From the NCBI GenBank assembly GCA_031969915.1, contig DALYJJ010000090.1, positions 1 through 26,354 of the forward strand: 26,354 bases of DNA, given 5' to 3'. This DNA comes from DALYJJ01 sp031969915. GTDB lineage: Bacteria; Acidobacteriota; Terriglobia; Bryobacterales; Bryobacteraceae. Both the position numbers and the translations under genes were made by a program. This document shows, piece by piece, positions 9,437 to 15,666 of this stretch. Below the pieces are notes generated by a model. That model had not been told where the DNA came from. It saw only the letters and a list, made by a program, of their open reading frames with translations, and did no database searches. How positions within the stretch are numbered: position 1 is the first letter of the stretch; each line of letters opens with the position of its first letter.

Positions 9437-10066
9437 ATGAACACCAAACGCATCGTTTCCTTGCTGCTGCTCATGCTGGCTTCGGCCTTCGGTTCGCAAG
9501 CGGCAACCATTTTCGACGTCCAGGTCGACACCTCGACGTTTCTCGGAGCCGGGCTCGGCTTCAATGTGCAGTTGAATGGCGGCGGCGGCAGCAGCGTCCT
9601 GCTCTCCGACTTCTTCTTCGGCGGCGGCGCTCCCCTCGACCCGCCCGTCACCTTCGGTGGAGCCTCCGGGGACCTTCGTTCGTCCGTGACCCTCCGGACG
9701 GCGGAGTTCTTCAACGACTTCACCCAGCCCTTCCTCGCCGGCGCCCTGCTGCGATTCCGCATCTCCTTCGCGCCGTCGCCCGCCGATCCGCCCGACGGCT
9801 TCTCCTTCGTCCTGCTCGATCAGGCCGGCTTCGAGTTGCCAACCGATTCGCCCGTCGGAGGCCTGCTCGTCGCCTCCCTCACCAGCCGGGACGATGTCCA
9901 AATCGACAGCTTCGGCGCCACCAACGGCGCCGTTCCCGCACCCATCGTCACCACTCCCGGTGGAGGACCGGTCGTCGTCCCGGAACCCGCCAGCGCCCTC
10001 CTGGCTGGCTCGGCCCTCCTTGCCTTGTCCCGGATCCGCCGATCCCGCTCCTCGCGCCCCCGCTGA
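9437..10066 (+). CDS. PEP-CTERM sorting-domain protein
   Basis: A 209-residue exported protein. The signal peptide is residues 1-22 (ends SQAA). The middle is beta-rich and Gly/Ser/Phe-rich (LSDFFFGGG, ASGDLRSSVTLR, FFNDFTQPF), which resembles the NF038129-type PEP-CTERM family. The C-terminus is a textbook sorting signal: VPEPAS, a hydrophobic stretch, then an Arg-rich tail (RIRRSRSSRPR). Such proteins are expected to be processed by an exosortase, which is not encoded in this window. Start: ATG at 9437 with GGAGGA at 9425-9430, six bases ahead; an upstream in-frame start would add 24 residues of unlikely sequence. It lies 19 bases after the beta-helix gene and is probably co-expressed. Function is unknown; a role at the cell surface or in an exopolysaccharide matrix is inferred. 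Confidence 0.9.
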   Translation: MNTKRIVSLLLLMLASAFGSQAATIFDVQVDTSTFLGAGLGFNVQLNGGGGSSVLLSDFFFGGGAPLDPPVTFGGASGDLRSSVTLRTAEFFNDFTQPFLAGALLRFRISFAPSPADPPDGFSFVLLDQAGFELPTDSPVGGLLVASLTSRDDVQIDSFGATNGAVPAPIVTTPGGGPVVVPEPASALLAGSALLALSRIRRSRSSRPR

Positions 10067-10077
10067 CCACCCCCGCA

Positions 10078-10114
10078 TGGCAACCGGCAGGCCCCCCGGC
10101 CCCGCCGGTTGCCA
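10078..10114 (+). terminator. Strong hairpin after the PEP-CTERM gene, probable terminator
   Basis: TGGCAACCGGC (10078-10088) and GCCGGTTGCCA (10104-10114) form a perfect 11-bp stem with a 15-base C-rich loop. It starts 11 bases after the stop codon at 10066. No T-run follows, so it would be an atypical terminator; its position at the end of the two-gene unit supports the role. Confidence 0.6.
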
Positions 10115-10386
10115 GGCGCAAATCGTCTCCGGCCGCCACCAGGGTGCCCACCCCACCGGCTTCACCGCCAGCCCTCCTCGCGCCGCCCGCACCGACACCG
10201 CATCCCACCGACGCACCACCGCTTCCCTCTGCGTCCACGCGCCCACCATCTGCTTCGACATCTGCCTTTGTCCCTTGGTCCGTTAGAATCAGATTCGATC
10301 CGGTGCGGCGTTCGGGGGGCAGGTCACTCGCGAGCGCCCGCAAGGCCAGCCGGGGCATCGCCGAGTTGAGCCGTTAGAAGGAAACC
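10115..10386. other. Intergenic stretch between PEP-CTERM gene and antitoxin-like gene
   Basis: No convincing gene was seen here. Short open frames have compositions unlike the neighbours and no ribosome-binding sites. Towards its right end is a -10-like TAGAAT (10284-10289), which overlaps a small inverted repeat and lies about 100 bases before the antitoxin-like start. Confidence 0.5.
10284..10296 (+). promoter_or_regulatory. Candidate -10 box overlapping a small inverted repeat
   Basis: TAGAAT (10284-10289) matches the sigma-70 -10 consensus at five of six bases. It overlaps GAATC-A-GATTC (10286-10296), an inverted repeat that could serve as an operator for the antitoxin-like protein. No good -35 box was found at 16-18 bases upstream, so this is weak. 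Confidence 0.25.
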
Positions 10387-10647
10387 ATGGAACCGAATCT
10401 CAATCAGGATCGCCAGCAGGCCCACGCCTTGCTGGATATGCTGCCGGCTGAGAAACTGAACGCCGTGCGGAGTCTTCTGGAGGTGATGGTGGAACCGCTG
10501 GCGCGCTCACTGGCGTTGGCTCCGGTGGACGAGGAAGAGATCGCACCCGAAACGGCCGCAGCGATCGACCGCTCCCGCGCTTCGCTCAGCCGCGGTGAAG
10601 GCATCCCGCACGAAGAGATCCTCCGCGAGTTCGTGCCGAAGCGGTGA
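10387..10647 (+). CDS. Orphan antitoxin-like small protein
   Basis: An 86-residue acidic, helical protein. Start is ATG at 10387, with an AGAAGGAAA ribosome-binding site just ahead. It has a leading helix (AHALLDMLPAEKLNAVRSLL), an acidic link (DEEEIAPETAAAIDRSR), and a tail RGEGIPHEEILREF. This layout is familiar from acidobacterial genomes, where such proteins usually precede a RelE/ParE-like toxin. Here no toxin gene follows: the next 68 bases hold no open frame and a convergent xylanase gene then ends. It may be a solitary antitoxin left after toxin loss, or a regulator. The antitoxin call rests on resemblance, and the DNA-binding mode is not clear. Confidence 0.6.
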   Translation: MEPNLNQDRQQAHALLDMLPAEKLNAVRSLLEVMVEPLARSLALAPVDEEEIAPETAAAIDRSRASLSRGEGIPHEEILREFVPKR

Positions 10648-10715
10648 GCCCACCGCTACCTGACCACCGGCTTCCGCCTCCGCTGCGGCGACAGTAGGAC
10701 CCCTCCCACCCTCAC

Positions 10716-11819
10716 CTACTCCCTTGCAAGCAGCGTGCCCAACACAGCGTCGAAAGCCGGCTTCGGCTTGCCTTCACGGTTGAACAGCAGGGGGTGATTG
10801 GTCCGGCCTCGCACGGGGAAGTTATTGAGCCACGAGACGCGGTCCGTGACTCCCCAGAAGGTCACGCGCGTGATCGCGTCACGGTGCTTGAGAAACGTGG
10901 CGAAGATGTCCGCGTACCGTTTGGCGAGCGCGGTCTGCACATCGTCAGGCAGACCGGCGGTGTAGGGATTCAGGCTGGCGTCGGGTTCTACACGGACGCT
11001 GACATCGGCAGTGGGACGGCGCGTCGCCGGCGGCAGCACATCCACATCGAGTTCGGTGACGCAGACGTTCACACCCAGCGCTTTGAACGCACGGAAGGTC
11101 GCATCCATTTCTTCGACCGTGGGAGTACTTAACCGATTGTGATGCTGCGTGCCGATGGCGCTCACCTTCAGACCCTGTGCCTTCAGCCGCTTCACCAGTT
11201 CGACGGCGCCGTTCCGCTTGGACTCGCGCTCAAGCGAGTAGTCGTTGTAATAGAGTTCGGCCTTGGGGTCGGCTTCCTGCGCATACTCGAAGGCGCGGGC
11301 GACGAACTCCTCGCCGATGATCCGATACCACGGGCTCGCGCGCATCGTGCCGTCTTCGTTCAGGGCTTCATTCACGACATCCCACGCGTGCACGCGTCCC
11401 TTGTACCTGCCGACGACGGTGAAGATGTGGTCGCGCATGCGCTCGAGCAGCGCCTCGCGCGTGAGCGGCTTTCCTTCGGCGTCCTCAAAGACCCATTTCG
11501 GCGTCTGACTGTGCCAGACCAGCGTATGGCCGACGATGAACATCCCGTTCTTTTCGCCGAACTCGACGAACTTGTCGGCGGGTTCGAAGTTGTACCGATC
11601 GGGCGCCGCGTGGATGCGTTCCCATTTCATGTCGTTCTCGGGCGTGATGGTGTTGAAGTGCTGGCGGACGAGGGCGACGGCGACGGGATCGGTCTCGCGG
11701 TATTGGCTGGCGTTCAATGCCGCTCCCATGCGGAAGTGCGCTTGGAACGCCTCTTTGAGCGAGGGTTGGGCGAAGGCCGCGACGGCGAGCAGGGCAGGAA
11801 GGCATGCGAGTCGCAACAT
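10716..11819 (-). CDS. Secreted endo-1,4-beta-xylanase, GH10
   Basis: A 367-residue glycoside hydrolase family 10 enzyme that cuts the backbone of xylan. The signal peptide is residues 1-17 (ends AFA-Q). Family motifs: NTITPENDMKWE (56-67), GHTLVWHSQTPKWV (97-110), DVVNEAL with acid/base E151, TELDVDV with nucleophile E256, and WGVTDRVSWLN near the C-terminus. Length fits a single GH10 catalytic domain with no carbohydrate-binding module. The start at 11819 (MLRLACLPALL) is chosen because it gives a proper signal peptide; the open frame continues 170 codons upstream through the divergent DUF5990 gene and is not used. The Shine-Dalgarno is weak. The gene stands alone and faces away from the DUF5990 gene; no transporter or other xylan gene is nearby. 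Confidence 0.95.
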   Translation of the reverse strand: MLRLACLPALLAVAAFAQPSLKEAFQAHFRMGAALNASQYRETDPVAVALVRQHFNTITPENDMKWERIHAAPDRYNFEPADKFVEFGEKNGMFIVGHTLVWHSQTPKWVFEDAEGKPLTREALLERMRDHIFTVVGRYKGRVHAWDVVNEALNEDGTMRASPWYRIIGEEFVARAFEYAQEADPKAELYYNDYSLERESKRNGAVELVKRLKAQGLKVSAIGTQHHNRLSTPTVEEMDATFRAFKALGVNVCVTELDVDVLPPATRRPTADVSVRVEPDASLNPYTAGLPDDVQTALAKRYADIFATFLKHRDAITRVTFWGVTDRVSWLNNFPVRGRTNHPLLFNREGKPKPAFDAVLGTLLARE

Positions 11820-11873
11820 GGCACCAATCTTATGCCAGGCGTGTGGGCGGCGGCGGCGGGTAGACTCCAAGGT

Positions 11874-12311
11874 ATGGCCCGTGAACTCACGCTTCGACTC
11901 GTGATCGAGCAGCCGCCGCCGGGCGTCGATTACGCACTGCAGAAAGGCAGCGGCACGCACTACGAAACCACCCAGAGGCAAAGGTCGGACGGAGCGGACC
12001 TCGTGTTCACATTCCAGCCGGCGATCCGAAACGGCGCGCGAGGCATTGCGGCACTGGCCGGACCCTTTGTGCAGGGGCCGCCGAGGCAACGCTTCGTCTA
12101 CGTCGATATTGGAACTTACGCCGGCCAGGCCGGCTCGCGTTGGAGCCGCAGGTTGAAGGTCCCGCTCGACGGTATTGCGGCGGAGTTGCTTGAAGCGGGC
12201 GGGGTACTTGAGGCGCGTGTCCCTGGAACCGGGCCCGACGGCGGACCTACGTGCGCCACGGTGAAGAACTTCGCCGGCTGGAAAGCACCGCACAATGGAT
12301 CGGCGGGGTGA
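11874..12311 (+). CDS. DUF5990 family protein
   Basis: A 145-residue protein recognised as DUF5990. Typical segments are LRLVIEQPPPGVDYALQKG (residues about 7-25), YETTQRQRSDGADLVFTF, GPFVQGPPRQRFVYVDIGT and AGQAGSRWSRRLKVPL. No signal peptide or membrane segment, so it is cytoplasmic. Function of the family is not known to me. Start is ATG at 11874, 54 bases from the divergent xylanase start; a longer reading would run through the xylanase gene and is rejected. Its TGA (12309-12311) overlaps the GTG start of the exonuclease III-like gene, so the two are probably translationally coupled. That pairing suggests, but does not show, a link to DNA repair. Confidence 0.8.
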   Translation: MARELTLRLVIEQPPPGVDYALQKGSGTHYETTQRQRSDGADLVFTFQPAIRNGARGIAALAGPFVQGPPRQRFVYVDIGTYAGQAGSRWSRRLKVPLDGIAAELLEAGGVLEARVPGTGPDGGPTCATVKNFAGWKAPHNGSAG

Positions 12312-13096
12312 CGGTGAAGATCGCGACATTCAACATCAACAACATCAACAAGCGGCTGGCGAATCTGATTTCGTGGCTGGACCGGGCGGCGCCGGACGTC
12401 GTTTGCCTCCAGGAGTTGAAGGCGGAGCAGAGGGCTTTTCCGGAGCGGACGCTGCGGGAGGCGGAGTATGGGGCGGTGTGGCACGGAGAGCGCTCGTGGA
12501 ACGGAGTGGCGATTCTGGCGCGGGGGTGCGAGCCGGTGTTGACGCGTGGCTGTTTGCCGGGAGATGAGGGGGACCGCCAGGCGCGGTATATCGAGGCGGC
12601 GGTGGGCGGAGTGCTGGTGGGGTGCTTGTATCTGCCGAATGGGAATCCGCAGCCGGGGCCGAAGTTCGATTACAAGCTGGCGTGGTTCGAGCGGCTGATC
12701 CGGCACGCGGAGGGGCTGCTGGCGGCTGGGGTACCGGTGGTGCTGGCAGGCGATTACAACGTCGTGCCGGCGGCGCAGGACATCTATCCGACGCGGTCGT
12801 TGGACCGGAATGCGCTGGTGCAGCCGGCGAGCCGGGCGGCGTTTGCGCGGCTCCTCGCGCAGGGGTGGACGGACGCGCTGCGTCGGCTGCAGCCGGAGGG
12901 GCCGCTGTGGACGTTCTGGGATTACGAGCGGGGGCGGTGGGCGGCGGACAAGGGGATGCGGCTGGACCATCTGTTGCTCTCGCCGGGGATGGCGGAGCGG
13001 CTGTCGGAGGGCGGGGTGGACCGGTGGGTTCGGGGAGAGGCGAATGCGAGCGACCACGCCCCGGCTTGGATTCGAGTGAGGGGGTTGCTACCGTGA
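12308..13096 (+). CDS. xth: Exonuclease III / AP endonuclease-like protein
   Basis: A 262-residue member of the exonuclease/endonuclease/phosphatase family, closest by motif to exonuclease III (Xth), which cuts at abasic sites and degrades 3' ends in base-excision repair. Conserved residues seen: N9 (ATFNINN), E36 (CLQELK), YLPNGNP (108-114), GDYN with D149 and N151, RLDHLLLS (218-225), and the final SDH with D249 and H250. Length matches the family. Start: GTG at 12308 is chosen because GTGA overlaps the upstream stop; a second GTG two codons later is also possible. The coding strand is G-rich at third positions, unlike the C-ending codons of neighbouring genes. It is in the middle of a three-gene unit with DUF5990 and a VOC protein, both joined by 4-base overlaps. 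Confidence 0.92.
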   Translation: MTVKIATFNINNINKRLANLISWLDRAAPDVVCLQELKAEQRAFPERTLREAEYGAVWHGERSWNGVAILARGCEPVLTRGCLPGDEGDRQARYIEAAVGGVLVGCLYLPNGNPQPGPKFDYKLAWFERLIRHAEGLLAAGVPVVLAGDYNVVPAAQDIYPTRSLDRNALVQPASRAAFARLLAQGWTDALRRLQPEGPLWTFWDYERGRWAADKGMRLDHLLLSPGMAERLSEGGVDRWVRGEANASDHAPAWIRVRGLLP

Positions 13097-13542
13097 ACGG
13101 AATGCGGCCGCAACCTCTCATCTGCGTGACGGACGTGCAGCGAAGCAGTGAGTGGTACCAGCGCCTGCTCGGCTGCCGCGGTCACCACGGAGGCTCGGAG
13201 TACGAGCAACTAGTCTCGGACGGGCAGTTGATCCTGCAACTGCACAGCTTCACGGTGGGCCATCATCACGGAGCGATTGGCGACCCCGCTAGCCGGCCGT
13301 ATGGAAATGGCGTGTTGCTGTGGTTCGAGGTCGACGACTTCGAAGCTGTCGTGGAACGGGCGGCTGCGATGGGGGTTGACGTGATCCTGCCCAACCACCG
13401 CAATCCTCCGGATGGCGACGGGGGCCCGAACCACTGGGAGTGCTGGATGCGGGATCCCGACGGCTACACCGTCGTGGTGGCAAGCCCCTACGGCTCCGCG
13501 GACGGGACCTGGCAACCCGCGGGCAATCCGTTCGCGGGCTGA
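13093..13542 (+). CDS. VOC (glyoxalase/bleomycin resistance-like) family protein
   Basis: A 149-residue vicinal-oxygen-chelate protein. It shows the two beta-alpha-beta-beta-beta modules, with ICVTDVQRSSEWYQRLLG at the start and NHWECWMRDPDGYTVVVASP at the end. Candidate metal ligands are the His in LQLHSF and the Glu in HWECWM. Substrate is unknown; the family includes glyoxalases, dioxygenases and antibiotic-binding proteins. The GTG at 13093 is preferred because it forms a GTGA overlap with the previous stop and has a GAGGGGG ribosome-binding site at a good distance. ATG at 13102 is the alternative and would remove three residues. It is the last gene of the DUF5990-xth unit. Confidence 0.85.
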   Translation: MNGMRPQPLICVTDVQRSSEWYQRLLGCRGHHGGSEYEQLVSDGQLILQLHSFTVGHHHGAIGDPASRPYGNGVLLWFEVDDFEAVVERAAAMGVDVILPNHRNPPDGDGGPNHWECWMRDPDGYTVVVASPYGSADGTWQPAGNPFAG

Positions 13543-13614
13543 ACCCCGCGAACCGCGGTCCGAATTGCTGCGGCGATCAACCGCGATGCAGAGCAGAACT
13601 CGCGTCCTTGGCCT
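13543..13614. other. Short gap between convergent genes
   Basis: The VOC gene and the redox operon end towards each other here. A weak CGCGGT/ACCGCG pairing with a long loop is present, but no convincing terminator was seen. Confidence 0.3.
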
Positions 13615-15666
13615 TCATTGGCATTGGCAGGCCCTCTCTGTGCGGATCGAAAGCGCTCCCGTCGGGCAGACCTCCGCGCACCGCCGGGCCGTTCGAGTCA
13701 GCGCCTCGGCAAGCGGCTTGCCGAACGGCGCCGCGACTCTCACGTCAAAACCGCGACCCACCATCGTGAGGCCGAACGGTTCTCCATCGGCGGCGGCGAG
13801 CCGGACGCACGCGTCGCAACTGATGCACTTGCCGGGCTCGTAGACGATCTCCGGATGGGAGGTGTCCTCCGCGAACCGGCGCCGCTCGCCGCCGAAGCGA
13901 TTCACGTCGGCCCCATATTCGGTCGCCAGGACGCGGATCGTGCAGCAGGCGGACTTGCGGCAGCCGCAGGTCATGCACCGGCGGGCTTCCACGAGGGCCG
14001 CCGCCGCCGGGAGGCGGCCTTCCACTTCGTCGAAGGTCGTCAGGCGTCGCTCCATCGGAAGTTCCGGCAGGGCGATCCGCGGTGCCTTTTCGATGCTGCG
14101 GAAGATAGCGGCCCGCTCGGAATCATCCACCGGATTCATCACTACCCCGGCGCTTACCGGCTCGCCGGTTACCGCTTCACCCGAAAGGTATTGCTGGATG
14201 GAAGTTGCGGCCATGCGGCCCGCTGCCACCGCACGCACGGCAAGGTCGGCGCCCAGGACCGCGTCTCCACCGGCGAACACGCCGGGCAGGTTCGTGGCCA
14301 TCGTCTGCGCGTCGGCGGCAATTCCCCACCTGGTGACATTCAGCCCCTCGCGCTCCGCTAGCGAACGTTCAACGGATTGGCCGATGGCCGCGATGACCGT
14401 GGAACAGCCGACGGTAAAATCGGAGCCCTCCACCGGCACAGGGCTGCGCCTCCCCGAAGCGTCCGGCTCGCCCAGCATCATGCGGCGGCAGATCAGACTC
14501 AGGCCTCTCCCGGTCCGCTCCAACCGCACTGGAGCAACCAGGTACTCCATGTGAACACCCTCGGCTTCAGCCCCCTCGACCTCTTCCATCAGGCAGGGCA
14601 TTTCCTGCCGGGTGCGGCGATAGAAGACCCGCACGCGGGCGCCGAGGCGGATCGCGGTGCGGGCACAATCCATCGCCGTGTTGCCGCCGCCCACTACGAT
14701 CACGTCGTCGCCCAAGGCGGGCGTGTCGCCGGTCTCAACCCGCTCCAGAAAACCGACGCCGGGCAGGGCCGATTCCTCTCCGGGACACCGTAGGCTCTGT
14801 GCTTGTTGCGCCCCGATGGCCACGAACACGGCCTGATACCGCTCCCGCAGCTCGGCCAAGCTAAAGTCTTTGCCCCAACAGGCGCCCATCCGAAACTCCG
14901 CTCCGAGGCGGCCGACCGCGGCAATTTCCGCGTCCAGCGCATCCTTTGGCAGACGATACGCCGGAATTCCGTAGCGCAGCATCCCACCCGGATGAGGGTG
15001 GGCGTCGAACAGAGTGCAGGCGTGTCCCTGCTGGTGCAGATAGTAGGCGGCGGAGAGGCCGGCTGGGCCGGCGCCGATGATCGCGACGTTCTTCCCAGTC
15101 GCGGCCGCGCGTTCGGGCAGGAACGGCTTCGGCTGCTCCAGGTCGTGGTCCGCCACATAGCGGTGTAGTGCGCCGATGGTGAGGCCGTGATCGAGTTCGC
15201 AGCGGCGGCAGGTCTGCTCGCAAAGCCGTGGGCAGACCCGTCCGAGCGAGCCGGCCAGCGCCAGGCGTTTTGCGATCACCTCCATGGCGCGGCCATTGTC
15301 GCCGGACGCGATACCGTACAGGAAGCCTGGGATGTCCAGCCCCGCCGGGCAGCGCGCGGCGCACGGAGCCTCGCACTCGCCGGCGTGGTCCGAGAGCAGG
15401 AGTTCGATCGCCATCCGCCGCGCCTTACGCACCTCCTCGGTCTGCGTGTGGACCACCATGCCGTCGGCGGCCGGCATGGCGCATGCCGGCGACAGCGTGC
15501 TCCGGCCTTCGATCTGCACCGCGCACACGAAGCAGGAGGAGGCGGGCTCAATCCCTTTGACATGGCACATCGTCGGAATGCGAATACCGAGCCATTCGGC
15601 GGCGCCTAGGATGGTCGTGCCGGGCTCCACCGCCATGGGGCGGCCGTCGATCGTGAGGCGGATCAC
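13615..15666 (-). CDS. GltD-like FAD/NAD(P) oxidoreductase with NuoG-like [2Fe-2S] N-terminus and extra Fe-S domain
   Basis: A 683-residue flavoprotein. Residues 1-75 form a plant-type/NuoG-like [2Fe-2S] domain (C34, C45, C48, C62). H94, C98, C101 and C106 continue in the manner of NuoG and of the GltD N-terminal Fe-S domain (CPAGLDIPG, 106-114), with CPRLCEQTCRRC at 145-156. FAD binding is at GAGPAGLSAAYYL (198-210), NAD(P) binding at GGGNTAMDCARTA (326-338), and a second FAD contact at NLPGVFAGGDAVLGADLAV. After residue 560 comes a Cys-rich tail (CMTCGCRKSACC, CISCDAC, CAEVCPTGA), probably one or two more clusters. GltD/NfnB-like proteins move electrons between NAD(P)H and Fe-S chains. The GTG start at 15666 overlaps the HydB-like stop (GTGA) and has GGAGGT six bases ahead. 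It is the last gene of the seven-gene redox operon. Confidence 0.88.
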   Translation of the reverse strand: MIRLTIDGRPMAVEPGTTILGAAEWLGIRIPTMCHVKGIEPASSCFVCAVQIEGRSTLSPACAMPAADGMVVHTQTEEVRKARRMAIELLLSDHAGECEAPCAARCPAGLDIPGFLYGIASGDNGRAMEVIAKRLALAGSLGRVCPRLCEQTCRRCELDHGLTIGALHRYVADHDLEQPKPFLPERAAATGKNVAIIGAGPAGLSAAYYLHQQGHACTLFDAHPHPGGMLRYGIPAYRLPKDALDAEIAAVGRLGAEFRMGACWGKDFSLAELRERYQAVFVAIGAQQAQSLRCPGEESALPGVGFLERVETGDTPALGDDVIVVGGGNTAMDCARTAIRLGARVRVFYRRTRQEMPCLMEEVEGAEAEGVHMEYLVAPVRLERTGRGLSLICRRMMLGEPDASGRRSPVPVEGSDFTVGCSTVIAAIGQSVERSLAEREGLNVTRWGIAADAQTMATNLPGVFAGGDAVLGADLAVRAVAAGRMAATSIQQYLSGEAVTGEPVSAGVVMNPVDDSERAAIFRSIEKAPRIALPELPMERRLTTFDEVEGRLPAAAALVEARRCMTCGCRKSACCTIRVLATEYGADVNRFGGERRRFAEDTSHPEIVYEPGKCISCDACVRLAAADGEPFGLTMVGRGFDVRVAAPFGKPLAEALTRTARRCAEVCPTGALSIRTERACQCQ

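Noticed and set aside
11139..12311. A 390-codon plus-strand reading that would extend the DUF5990 gene upstream
   Set aside because: Its first 245 codons lie opposite the xylanase gene and show no family features; only the part from 11874 matches DUF5990.
10716..12329. A longer xylanase reading starting at 12329
   Set aside because: The extra 170 codons overlap the DUF5990 gene and lack sense; the start at 11819 gives a clean signal peptide.
13543..13614. A possible terminator formed by CGCGGT and ACCGCG
   Set aside because: The stem is short, the loop is about 20 bases and no T-run follows on either strand.
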